DNA of 64,000 nucleotides from Apostichopus japonicus (Eukaryota > Echinodermata > Holothuroidea > Aspidochirotida > Stichopodidae): NCBI RefSeq assembly GCF_037975245.1, contig NC_092576.1:23357111-23421110 (forward strand), in the 5' to 3' direction. The number at the start of each line of letters is the position of its first letter. Position 1 is the stretch's first letter. Positions 21,974 to 33,933 of this stretch are shown one piece after another. Both the position numbers and the translations under genes were made by a program. The notes beneath the pieces were generated by a model. It made no database searches. It was not told the DNA's origin and worked only from the letters and a program-made list of their open reading frames with translations.

Positions 21974-24743
21974 TGGGAACTACAGCAATGGAGGAAGACC
22001 CCTCTTAGCAGGGAATAACTGTTTATTTCTTGTTCTTGCAGTATTTAGGAAATCCAGTATTGTTTACCTTTGGGACAAGTAGGTAAGTAACGGCTATGCA
22101 AAAAGGGGTTTATTCATGTCATCCTTGCCATTGGTAATACACACATTGTTTTTAAATATATGTAGACACGTTTTCACAATGAAACGTTGAACTTTACACA
22201 TGACGCAACCAGTGGCAACCTTTCAGGCTTCTAGTTGGACTCCTAGATTACCCCCTTGAATGAACCACTGGAATTGACAGGAGGCATAGGAGCACATGAT
22301 GACCAACAAAAAAAAATCAGCATTATCCGAATAAAGCGCACAGTAATGTTTGGATATTATTCAAACTCCGAGTATAGGCCTAATAGTTTATAGTATAGCT
22401 ACATGTCTCTAGTTTCTTGCAACCTGTGTCATAAGCTACTACGGTAACTTCCTAACAGCAGAACATCAAACTAACGATGTCAAAACCTGACCACCTTGAA
22501 GTTTCCTCCATTCTTTTTCTCTACATAATGCATGTAAATGATTACAAGTTTATCACCGAACACTGTGTTCACTGCGCCTGTGCTCTGTGATGCTTAGATG
22601 CTATTCAAGAAAACTGCTGGTCCTAAATGAATTGCAAGAGAACTGCAAAGAACTTTTAGTTAACCAGAGAAACTTTGGAAGCAGTATTGTTACCAGGATT
22701 TTAAGAGTTGTGTCCGCGGGATGAAACGTCTTAAAAATGGTTTGCGTCCTCACAGAAAAAAAAAAACTTTCGGCCGACAGTCCTCCATGGAAACATGCTC
22801 TTTAAAATACCTCTACAGGAACGCACAATACTTAATTATAAATGAGCCTTGAAAAACATTGGGTTGTGTACAACGGATGCCTATAGTGATAGGTCTATAA
22901 AGTACATGAAAACGAATCATAGGATGAAAGCTTTAAATAGTGTACAACAACAAAATTACTTTGAAATTCTGAAGCGGGAATTGTTCCGTAGAATACTCAC
23001 CATGTATGCTTCCCCTAGGCATCATACAGTGCACACCACTGTACGGGGTATACAACACCCTTACATAGCGTCTATGAAAATGTTATAGGCTATGAATACG
23101 CTGTGTATGTCGGGACCCAATGCAAAGTAAAACGAGTGCCTAAAGAGAAAATGCAAGAATAAAAATACCGAACTTAGAGACAAATATAAATAAAAAAAAT
23201 ACTTAGTAGAAAATATTACGTAGTGATATCAATGGCACAAGAGCACGCCCTTAAAGGCCTAGTACTTGCTTACAACGTTTATGAGCCTATGTCGTAAGTT
23301 AACCATTAACAGTTACCCCATGCAATTATACTCAAAGTTGAACAAACTTTTCCTTTTTCCCGAACCACTATAAGCAAGTCGGCTCAACTTCAGCTAGTTT
23401 CGACCCCGGTCCTATTGCAGTATGTAAATAACTTTATACGCAATGTCGATTGAAAACTCAAGCGCCAATGGCTACTTTTGACGACTGAAGTATGAAGTAT
23501 ATAGTTTACACTCACAAAAAGTTTATCTGAAGCATGTGGTCAAAGGGACTGCGAACTGTAAGGACGTTTGCGATGAAGAAATTACTGTGGTTTGAATGCA
23601 CACTTTACATAATTACATTTTCCCCACAAGAGTCATAAATTGTCTCAACTCATAACATTTCTTGATCAAAAGAATGATCCAAATATAAGATATATTCTTA
23701 GAAACAATTCAACTACAACAAGGCGTACAATGAGTGTCAACAATTTGTCAACAACACCTAACGTTATGATATTTGAGTGCACTCGTATTATGATAGCCTA
23801 TAGTACAAACTTCGCTATTTCTACACAATGGACAGTAACGTTACAAGCCGATACACTATTAATCAAATCACAGGAAATTTGGAAACGCATCATTGACTAC
23901 TTTCAGCATCAAAATCTTTGTAACGGGAGTATTGTTATCCTTGTACTTTGGGGTTGATATTTATGATTAATTTGTTTTCAAACAAATTCAAGCATCTATA
24001 CAAAATACGAACCCAAAGTTACAGTTTACTGTTAATCAATGAATCCTATGTAGGGATGTGTCTGTTGTATAAAGCTTTTCGAGATTGATTGCCCAACACA
24101 ACAAACGATAACACCACTGGACACAAGTGGTAACAAACAGAAGTTGTAACACAGAAGTGGTAACAAAAGGGTATTTAATGTAGATTTCACCCATACAGTA
24201 AACTCACAAAGAAATGTTTAATATACCCGTTTATATTGCTTGAGTCCATTTTTATGCACTCGGACTTGAGACCAATTCCAATTTGGTATATCATCTCGCT
24301 TGGAAGAGTTCTTATTTTTGTCACACATTTTGTTTTTAGCCACAAATATTATAAATATCTTCATATTTAGAGCAAATTCCAAGAGAAGCAAAGATTGGTT
24401 GCTGCTATACGTCATATGGTAGATTCTTCTGGCACAAACTATAGTGGCTTTGCAATTTATATAGAGACCGTGTGTATACGGTAATTTTCACAATAAATAC
24501 ATTTCAATTAGATCCTTTCATTGTTCAAAGCTGTTTCAAAGTTATGGTTACGAAGTTAAAATGGTGATCGTAAGATATCATTTTGTGGAAGCTTCCACGC
24601 ATCTGCGATTTTTGACAATGTATGATTCATGGTTCTTTGCAAGTCCATTGAACATTACCAACAATGCAATTTAGTAACAGTGTGAGAACTAAGATTTGGA
24701 ATCATTACTAATCATCATTGCAACTTGAATATATCCAACATAG

Positions 24744-25680
24744 CTAAGATCTAGCTAATTTTATTAATATATTAATATAGGTCATATCACTTTCATCACT
24801 TTCCAGGAAAATCACGGGCCATCGTTCAAGTACCTCTTTGACTGACGGTGTGTTCATTACTAACTCCCTCCTTCTGTAAGCGCATGTAAGATACAAATGG
24901 GAATGGATTGCGGTTATTTTCTTGTTCTTTTTTTGACATGTCTGTAATAAGACGAGTTCTAGTTGTGTTGTCTTCACCAATAGGAAGCTCCGGCCTCCGG
25001 GAGGAAGATAAGCTCGATCCTCTTCAGTCTTTACGTTTTGGTGTTCATGTCGCACTGCCAGTGGTCAATCTTTTTCTTGAATTGACTTTTGATCCTTTTT
25101 CTCTCAGACACTGATTCTTTGCCAGAATTGCTTTGCAACATCCTTTAAATTGCCGCAATGCATTATATATTGCATCCAAAAGATGGCTTTTCATGTCCTT
25201 GCCCAAGGTAAGTTGAATTGCCTAACTCAAACATTAACTGTAACTTCGGTTTTAGCTCAAGAAGATAAAGTTCCTCTGGTCATGAACCCTGCCTTAGTTT
25301 CATTTGCAAAGACTTCATATCATCAGAGGAGCTGAAGACCATTGTATCATATGAGCTTTCCTCTAACGAGTCACCATAAGGAAGCTACTACAGCTTGCAA
25401 TGCTTAAATCAAGAGGAGAAAGTGCTGGAATGGGTACTGCTTTGGTAACTAATTTAACTGTTGCAGTATTCTGGACCAAATCACTAATGTTAACTAAATT
25501 TTCCACATCTCTCCCAAAATCTGAATCTGCATAATGTAGAGTAAACTCATAGGTAATGTTCACTTTATTTTAATAATTTTTTTAAAACTTTCAACTGAAT
25601 TTGGGCGCTCTTGAAGGCAGAGCTTCATGATATCCGAGTCAGATATGATCAACCTTAATTTCAAAGGTTCCATACTGTAG
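24744..25680 (-). pseudogene. SAMD3-like relic, N-terminal and central part (unit 2)
   Basis: From 25680 downward the minus strand reads LIISDSDIMKLCLQERPNSV, then after a frameshift NITYEFTLHYADSDFG, NLVNISDL and TVKLV, a PB1-like domain of the type that opens SAMD3-like proteins. A second open stretch (25055-24744) ends with YRRRELVMNTPSVKEVLERW and PVIFLESDES, the RR-E.V...P-v....RWP block of that family. No intact frame links the two parts. It directly follows the FKNI-type relic on the same strand. Confidence 0.55.
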
Positions 25681-25740
25681 CTTGTGTGGTATCTATATGG
25701 AATGAAACACAAAGAAATCAAATAAAAGCGGTACTAAGTC

Positions 25741-26581
25741 TCACTGTTTTTTTTTCCCCATTGCCAAATAGTGCTTTAAGACGACTACTTTACTTCCATG
25801 ATTTGAATAGCTTGCCAATGCCAATGGATAGTAATAATCCAGGTCTCTAGACTCTCTTTGATGGATTAGTTTAAATATATCTGTCTCCTTTACAATGTAT
25901 GCCCCCATATACTTTGCAAATCCACTTTCAAAACATTTTACCACAAAAAATATCCTTGTTAACTGTTATAAGTTTAATTTTTGCAAACTATGCTATGCCA
26001 TCAGAATCAGAAATAGTCACAAACATGCTTTTAGAATACTTTGTTCTATCAAATAGGACTGAGATTGTGGATGAATTAAGGACATCAGGGGTAACACTCT
26101 TCGTAGCTTCTGAGAGAAATGTAATAGTTATACTTGTCAAATTCTCTACAACAACAGGTAAGCCAAAGAAATGTGGGAAAGCCAAAGGATATGTATCCAT
26201 CTTTTCATACCTATTGGCTAAAGTAACTAGTATATTCTTGAAGTTAATAACACTTCGAATGATTCTCTTGAAGAAATTGTGTAACGCTTGGAACCCTACT
26301 GTGGAGACTTGAACTAAAAGTCCAAATAACCATATTTGTTCTGGATAATTTTCAGCAAAATGGTGCTTTGATTTCAGTCTAGCCTCAGGAAATGCCATAT
26401 TGAGTATAAGTTTGTGTTCCTTAATTTTAGCCTGAAGAGAATCACTCATTCCTTCAGCAAAATTAGGGCTGTGAGCCATTTCAAAAATATATTTGAGTAA
26501 TAATATCACAGCAAGTACTGGGACTTGCTCTGGTAGATAAAGTCTACCACAAATAATTGGAGGAACCGGAGCAAGGTCCAA
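25741..26581 (-). pseudogene. FKNI-type protein relic (unit 2), long form
   Basis: A 197-codon open frame (26581-25988) reads PIICGRLYLPEQ, LLLKYIFEMAHSPNFAEG, KSKHHFAENYPEQI, FFKRIIRS, FKNILVTLANRYE. This resembles the KHHF-YP / FKxxx-FKNI-TLA.RHQ signature of an uncharacterised protein family I recall as abundant in fish and invertebrate predictions and often repeat-associated. A TAG then interrupts FAKI, followed by a one-base frameshift, after which DYYYPLA-(L)ASY and VVVLKHY continue the family pattern to 25741. The N-terminal part is missing, with a stop just upstream. The same TAG occurs in unit 4, so the copy was dead before the duplication that separated units 2 and 4. It lies in the last intron of GT gene 2 on the same strand. 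Confidence 0.6.
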
Positions 26582-28068
26582 TTTTCAAAATGGTTACCTC
26601 CAATACTACCCTTTTCCTCGTAATTTGTCAATTATCTATGGTCTATTTTAAACTACTAGGCCTAACGTTAGCCAACATTGAGGTCCCATCACACGAAGTT
26701 TGGATAGTAATAATGTTAGAGTATAAATTGTTCTAAAGTTAGTTTAACGTACTAAGTAAAATTTCGAGAACTAGACTAACGAGGCAACCTATATATTAGA
26801 TACGGGACTAGAGCCACAAACCGAAGTATCAGTACCTGACGTAGTCTTAACTAACTTATCATTTCCCTTTTATTTGAACTTCATCCCTTACTTTTATATT
26901 CCGAACTGATTTAATGCCGGCCAGCTCCGAGCTCTCTTCTGATCTGCTCTCACTCAATTCTCAGTACTACATGTAGAGTATACGTAGTAGGATGGATCAG
27001 TGTAGGCTACTTATCGCGCACCTGTTGTTCTTCGGGCGCGTCGTTCTCGAACATTCGGACTATGCAAATAACGTAATTACATGTTTCTGATAGTTTCAAT
27101 AATTTTATCGTCAATTAGATGAAACACTTCGTAAACAAAAGTTGTAAAAGAAATATATAAAGTGGATGAAACTTGGCGGGAAAACTGAACTACACGTTAT
27201 GTCAGTTGATACAACACACGCAAAGAGGGTTATGTTAGGCTAACTAGAGCAAAACTCAAACAGTGTCAGTAATGTCAACGGGTTATGATTTGTGTGTGGT
27301 GGCCTACAACGGTTTTGCTGTGATAAGTTTTCCAGCGAGCAAGGTTTTTCAGTGTAGGCGCGTAAATTTTAATGTGCCATGATGTAATCATGTACCGCAA
27401 TTACTCCACGTCAGTGGAAAAGTTCTATCTACCGATACTTTGGAGGCCTTTTTAGTTGAATGATATTTTAAGGTCACAGCCGGACGCAACCACAAGAACA
27501 GTGTGTTTGCCATTTTTGTTCTAACAAGTTTTCTAGTCAAGGGAAAAGTGTACACAAGAAACATTCTTTTGTCCAAATATAGCTGAAAGAAACATCTTAT
27601 TCCTCTTTGTATATATATAAAAAAAAAACATTCACTTTGAGTTACTTTGCAATTCCCCCTTTCCCCCCTTTTCATATTGCCTTTCTTTTCAAATTGCCAT
27701 GGTGTCAGACACCTTCAAACTTCAACAATATTATTATAAAATGCCAATTTGGCTAAATGCAAATAACGAACAGCGTAGTGAAGTATTCAGTCTATCACTT
27801 AACACTAGCAGCTGTGTAGGTGTAGTGTTGTAACTTTTAGATTTGCTCAAATCATTAAGCTTAGCATATATAGAAACACTGAAATGTTATGATATAAACA
27901 GAGTCATATCACGTTTAACAGTTTTGGAGCATTGTTCGCCATACAAAATAACTGTCGAGTCATTATTAATGATGATTTTATGTTAATTTGCTCCTCCGGT
28001 AGTTTCTAGTACGTAAGTAACTCAGTAACTGGCTCTAAATCATTCCATGAAAATGAACTGTAACTCAC

Positions 28069-28173
28069 ATTGATGATAACTGGCTTCCACGCATACGATT
28101 GCAAATTTTTGACATGTTGTGGGTAATTGTTAAATGGAAAGCGTCGAAGTTTGACATCACATAGCTTTCTGAC
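28069..28173 (-). CDS. GT gene 2 exon 3
   Basis: Open 35-codon exon, VRKLCDVKLRRF through YAWKPVIIN, with intact acceptor and GTGAGT donor. Confidence 0.75.
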
Positions 28174-29210
28174 CTGTGTAAACCGCAAAATACGAGAAAC
28201 AGTAAGAATACAAAACAATTTGGGAAAGTAATGGACAATGATATCAAAGTTCACCATGATGGTCTAATGCACGTGAAGTAGTTCCATGTTACAACTGCTA
28301 CGAAAGTACTTCTGGTATTATGCAGCTCAAATGTGTGGGTCAATACTGAGCAAGATGAATTTCACTCATCGCATCCACCCATCTATGGCGCCCAGCTCAA
28401 AGAGAGGACAGTCCTAGATTCCCTCATCCTTTTTTTTGTCCCTAAATGGAATGAAATGTATAGATATACTTAATTGCTATTGCTCATCACGGTGAAAGAA
28501 TAAGATGACGATGTCAAGTCGACCTACGAACGTAAAAAGTGCTACTTAATTCCTTGCTGTAAATTTCCTGAACGATAAATCACATATGATATTGGTCAGG
28601 GTTTAGAATTGTTGCAAGCAAGAACAGTGTTTTACCCGGTGCAGTGTAATATTATGGACTTAACCGAAAGTGTAGAATGATCAGTTTATGCTTTAATATG
28701 TACGCAGCTTAATTTGAGAGACTTCTGACAGAATATCGATTTTAATGGTTTGTTATTATGTTTAAGTATAGCAATTCTTGCTACTTTAATAAACTAAGTA
28801 CATATTTTATTAGCTAGCAAGTGTTTTTCTGCATGACGAAAGTCGTCGTCCCGGATGCAAACGTAAGTCCAAATCTGTTAAAGCAATTGACTTGATCAAT
28901 ATGTCGATATTGTTAGGTCAATTAAACATGAATAATTCATAAATACATCGTAACATAGTTATATTTATTGCTTCCATGTATTTCAAGCCATACGGAGGCT
29001 ATCACTTTATACACAGTGTTCTAATTTGCCACTGAAATATGTATGAAAGGTACATGACTGGAAGGTAGGTTATCCTAAAATCATGTGAAAATCTTATCCT
29101 ACTAAAATGAATTATTCATATGCCATTATAATTAATAATTTAAATAAACATACCTACTTACTTATGACTTCCGTACTTTAGACAAATAAAAAAAAATTAC
29201 ATATTCATAC

Positions 29211-29503
29211 TTTTCGTTTCATAGTGTTTGACAAGCCCAGATCGTAGACTATTATTCTCTTTCCAGGCATATATTTTTGAGCTGTTCCGATGTAACCCAT
29301 CGCTTCTTTGTAGTGATTGTCAGAGAATGCTGTGATGAGGACCAATCTGTCGTACATTTCGTCTACTGTAAGGACTGACACATCTAAATCAATGTGTACA
29401 CCGCCAACGTGTGGTGCTATCGTAGTATTAGGTTAAATCTCCGAGTCATTTCTTCCACGTGTGGGTATATTTTTAGCGATCGATTCGGCATATCTGTTAA
29501 AAC
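29211..29503 (-). pseudogene. GT gene 2 exon 2, broken by a stop
   Basis: A 293-base exon equivalent to 49213-49505. The reading frame is GFNRYAESIAKNIPTRGRND, then SEI, then TAA. Downstream codons still give an intact DNHYKEA and YDLGLS block, so the only visible lesion is the stop. Confidence 0.75.
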
Positions 29504-30203
29504 CTTAATGGATAGAAATACAACGCAAGTAAGTCAGACAACATTAAAATGCATGCTACTCTTGATAGATCACTGTAGACACTAGTGTTTATGTGATAAA
29601 GATTGATAAGACTACTGTTATCATTCCATTCCTAAACTTCTTGTTTTCTTGGGCATGGTGCTTAAAATACTGATCGATTATAAAATAGACCAGAACACAT
29701 AATATTACGTCAAAATGGCAATATTGGAAGAACAAGGGCAGTGATCCCTGGAGATTGGGGAGCCGTGCAAAGATGTCACCAGTTGTTATAAGAGGTAGAT
29801 TGGAGTGAATATTGACAGGTAAGAGGGATCTATTAAATACAAAATTACGTTTGCTGTGATACACCATAAAAGCCTATTGCTATTAGAGTTATACTCTACT
29901 AGTAAATGTTAGAAAATAGCAATTCAACACCGAAATGTCACTTCATTGCTCACGGTAGACATAAATGATTTAATTTTATGATGTAAATCGTTCGCAATAA
30001 CTGTTAGAAGTCAAAATTGCAAGACTAATGTTTAGTTTTAGAAATTACCTTTTAAACAATCAGATTCAGACTCATTAATAATACGGCTGGATCACTGACT
30101 CTAGATTACAAATTAGTATGTTATATTCTCCACAAAAAAAAAATGTTAACGGCGTCTCTGACTTCAGACTACATGTTCAACATGCATTAGCAACGGTAGT
30201 ATC

Positions 30204-30964
30204 CAAGGGCGGCGGAACCGGGGGGGCACAGGGGGCACGTGCCCCCCCACTTTTCCTCAGATGAAAAATGTGCCCTTTTTCTACATAAAATTTGTAAATA
30301 AAAAAGCGAAACCCAAAGCGAAACCCACGTCAAATGAAATATTTCGGGAAGTTTTGTTTACTACCACAGGCGTAGGAGCCCAATTTGATTTGGGGGGGGG
30401 CTGTAACGACCTGCCCGAAAAATATTACTAAAATTTTTCGCGCGCTTCGCGCGCGTTCAACATGTTAATATGCATATCATATAGGCATGCATCCGTTATT
30501 ACATCGCATGCCAATAACATACAATCATTTGCCGTGTTATAACCCTTCCAAATCGGTTAGAATTATTGGCAAAGTCGTTACAATAATAATGATCATAATA
30601 ATATCAGTTTAACCATTAAAAAACACATAGAAAATTACTTTTCTTTCAGTATTTTGACATACTTCATTTGCTTTCATGCATGTATCGATCGCGTGTGCAG
30701 GGACTTGGACTTTATAATGATTTCACCTCATTTTGTTTTTTTCCTTTTTTCCCAATTTGCACATTAGATACTGCAGTGCTAGTATGCATTGTTTCCTTGG
30801 GGGGGGGGGCTGCGTTGATGGAGTGATGTGTATACGCAAATAAGATAATACAATAAGAGTTAAAAGGGTACTAAATATCAGGCTGCATCAGTCCAATCGA
30901 ATTTCTGCAAAGTGCCCTTCGACGTTGGTGCCCCCCCAGATTCAAAGTGCTTCCGCCGCCTTTG
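30204..30964. mobile_element. hAT-type MITE, 761 bases (unit 2 only)
   Basis: Terminal inverted repeats CAAGGGCGGCGGAA / TTCCGCCGCCTTTG (13 of 14 paired) are flanked by the 8-base duplication GTAGTATC at 30196-30203 and 30965-30972. The empty site is intact at the equivalent place in units 1 and 3. There is no transposase frame. The interior has G and C runs and a CGCGCGCTTCGCGCGCG palindrome. It sits in intron 1 of GT gene 2. Confidence 0.9.
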
Positions 30965-31126
30965 GTAGTATCATAATTATATTCACTATGGAAATATATC
31001 TATCAAGAAGCAAGTTGTCTCAAAATCCAATACACCCTAAAAGTTTGAATTGATAAAGCTTGCATATTAATTGCCACAATTGTCATTGAATGTTGATATT
31101 ATTTACTAATACATTGATGATCTTAC

Positions 31127-31235
31127 CATTTGATTGCACAAATAAAGTTGAATATTGCGTAACGTAGAATCCGACAAAGATTAAAAGCATGATACTGGCG
31201 ATGAAACTTCGTTTTAAAACTGCAGGGCTGTCCAT
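31127..31235 (-). CDS. GT gene 2 exon 1: signal anchor
   Basis: Reads MDSPAVLKRSFIASIMLLIF with the GTAAGA donor intact. The substitution T4P is private to this copy. Confidence 0.72.
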
Positions 31236-31571
31236 TCTGACCTTTATTGATAAAATAGCGAAGACATAAACATTTATTTATGTATTTATTTAAGTTGGTT
31301 TGCTTGTCTCGTAACTAGGTGTTTTATAACAAGTTACTGATGTGTGAAATTTCCCCTCTAAATGTCGATCGGAAGACATTTGGCTCTAAAGAGAGCCAAA
31401 ATTATGGAAATTTGCAATATATGAGTGAATACTGATTTTGAATTGTTCGCTCGGAGTTTAGAGCAAATGGTTCGTCCATTGAGGTCCTCGGCACTATATC
31501 ATGTGATTAATTAAGATACAGAATGTAAATGCCCGGAGGTACAGCACAGCAGTATAGCACGTACAATATCA

Positions 31572-31588
31572 TATATACGTCGTATATA
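31572..31588. promoter_or_regulatory. Palindrome upstream of GT gene 2
   Basis: Same 17-base palindrome as at 9139, 337 bases upstream of the gene 2 ATG. Confidence 0.3.
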
Positions 31589-32642
31589 CACGCCGCGACA
31601 TTCCTCAATAACAATCGAGTGATTCTAGTCTCAATTTAACCCGGATTTTCGAATTAATACAGTCTAAGTCAACTCATCATCAGTTGAATTTTGATTGTTG
31701 ATGATGCCAGCAAACTCTTTGGTGCAAACTTGTTTGGAAGTGGAAGTAATTCCCCATATTTTGCCGTTCTTTGAAGCTAGGCCCTAGCTTTAAAATTATT
31801 CTTAGCCTAACGTTCCCCAGGTCTTACGTGTAACGCTGAAGTAAAAATTTTGAACTGTCGAGTCACATAAACGCCAGCATATCCGTAGCTCATGCTAATG
31901 ACGTTAAAATATTGCATTGGCTAGGCTACTGTACATATGCTACCATTTTAAGTAACGATATCACTGCCAGATCTATTGACAAGGCTGAAGCCTAGCCTAT
32001 ATTTTTGCAAGGAAACTTTGGAGCGAAATTATTTGATTTTCGTTTTGTTTTTGTTATCCAGGCCGAGCCTGGCTTTAGCCTAATCTAAATTACGCTATAG
32101 GCTAGGCTAAGTAGGCCTAAGAAATTAGTTAGGTACAGCAGGTTAAGTCTTTATGTTGCAATGATTGTAAGCTATGAGTTCCAGACAGATGTAATTAAGT
32201 GAGAACTTATCGTCACATGTTTGTAAATAATGCCCTTTTTCTCTCTGCAGGATCTTTAACAAAACTTGCACTTCAATGATTGCATTTGGATAGTAGTCTC
32301 TACAGTTGGCCATATTAAATGAAGGCCAAATCAATAATTTTGTTTGAAAAAAAAGCCCTAAACTCAACCTAGTCAAGTCAAGAGCAGTCGTTTTTCACTG
32401 CTACACAAAATAATTATAAGCTGATGTACTGTGCTTAGGTGGTAAGGTTGATCTTGATGATTAATGCTGTTTTATGATATGTTTGCTGAAGACATTGAAA
32501 CTGAGTTTCACCAGATTATAACAAAACAACACTATACTCAGTATCATACAAGCTAGTTAATTTGAACTGATTGTTGCGAGATGGGATTAAACTCGGCTTG
32601 TTTTTTGATACAGATATGCACTAATATGATACATCTTCACAG

Positions 32643-32917
32643 TCTGTATCAGTATACCCTCGGATCCATTTGATTGGTACTACATCCCTTCAAAATTGGT
32701 TCCAAAATGTAAAAAGCGTATCCACTGGGAGAAATTGGTGACTTTGTGTGCCTCCAACTTCCAAAAGTTTAGGCAGAACGCTGTCTCTAATTACAGATTC
32801 AAAAACTTGGTGCATATCTCTGAGTACCAAATTTCAGCTCTGTACTCCCTGATCAAAAAATGTGTCTCCGAAAAGCAAATATCACTTGAACCGTACTTAA
32901 TTGCGACTCCCAAGTGA
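32643..32917 (+). CDS. Unrecognised basic open frame, possible exon fragment (unit 2)
   Basis: After an acceptor-like CTTCACAG the frame reads PSDPFDWYYIPSKLVPKCKK, then RIHWEKLVTLC, NYRFKNLVHISEYQ and stops after LIATPK. It is rich in aromatic and basic residues. No family is recognised. The upstream side differs by an out-of-frame indel in unit 3, so the proposed splice is doubtful. It could be a remnant of a plus-strand gene that also included the frame near 33669. Confidence 0.22.
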
Positions 32918-33252
32918 TCTATTTGCTATACTTATTTCAAATGAATGTCGAATAGGCGTCTTAAATGTTTGTTGTGTCTGTCATTACCACGAGGACGATT
33001 CTGATTAATCCTTAGTAAATTCTTAGTTGGGGACAGTATGTGACCCACTGTATCTGAATATTACTTGACTTGGAATGGGAACAGGCCCTTAAATATTTAA
33101 ATAATATCAGTGTCATTTGGGTGTTGTTTTAAATAACTGTTTAAAAGCATAAATAGGAAGGTGGAAGGTTTTACTTGGATGATTGAGTTGAACTCTAGCC
33201 TGATAACTTGTGTAAAGAGAAATGACACAATATAGGTTTTATTCATATAAGT

Positions 33253-33617
33253 CTGAGGTGGGAAACCTGCGGTCCGCGGGCACATGTGGCACAGCCAGTG
33301 ATTTTTTGCGGCCCGTGATATGTCAGATAAAGAAAAAAAATCAATATATTTTACATCATCACAAGAAACAGCTAGCTGCTTAGAATTTATCGGCACTAAT
33401 GATGCTCTCAGGTAAGCCTATGTTCCCCATTAATTATCAACTGTACTGTATTGACATTATGTTTTTGTGAAAACAGATTAGGTACACACACCTATTGCTT
33501 GAAAGTCCTCAGAATCAAATATTTGATATCTACAGCAGGTCGTTGGTTAGGTCCGGCCCAGTCAATTTTTCAGTCCTTATATCTGGCCCATTTATTAAAA
33601 AAGGTTGCCCAACCCTG
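33253..33617. mobile_element. Old hAT-like MITE, unit 2
   Basis: Orthologous to 10328-10691. Ends CTGAGGTGGGAAACC and GGTTGCCCAACCCTG. Confidence 0.62.
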
Positions 33618-33668
33618 AGTTTAACATGTAATATTGTTCAACTGTCTATTTCACCGTCTTATGCTTAG

Positions 33669-33933
33669 ATTGGCACTGACGTTGATCAAGCTGCAACTGT
33701 CTTTTCTAGTCTATCTTCTCATGCAATCATGCTTGTTCATGAATATCGTGTTACAATGTCATCAGTTATGCAAAGTTTCATGAAACATTTCGGATTTCTC
33801 GTGTTCTGTAAGTGTAAAAGACATAGGGTGTGATGGTCTCTTAACGTCATGTAACTTTGACTCTGATGAAGGAGTGTTACACATTTCATTTCTTTTGAAA
33901 TATATAGAGTCTCATTTGTTTTCGCTTTGTTAA
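33669..33933 (+). pseudogene. Counterpart of the 88-residue frame, frameshifted (unit 2)
   Basis: Identical layout to 10743-11009, but two bases are missing near 33829 (AGGGTGTGATGG), shifting the frame two-thirds of the way along. Confidence 0.25.

Larger units (their letters stand above)
18842..31235 (-). pseudogene. GT gene 2: glycosyltransferase-like gene with stop in exon 2
   Basis: All four exons are present: 31235-31127, 29503-29211, 28173-28069 and 19366-18842, with conserved splice sites and phases. The second exon carries a TAA at 29433-29435 where genes 1 and 3 have CAG, stopping translation at codon 60, before the catalytic domain. Two bases differ from the intact codon. The terminal exon is otherwise open and has all core motifs (GDASIRF, PWLQCAL, HRQDASA). 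The first intron has been enlarged by a 761-base MITE. The copy is probably a recent pseudogene, unless the stop is an assembly error or the exon is skipped; a start in exon 3 would lose the membrane anchor. Confidence 0.75.

Noticed and set aside
23640-23957. 105-codon plus-strand frame (also at 44053-44406)
   Set aside because: Absent from units 1 and 4, starts and internal length differ, and no homology is recognised.
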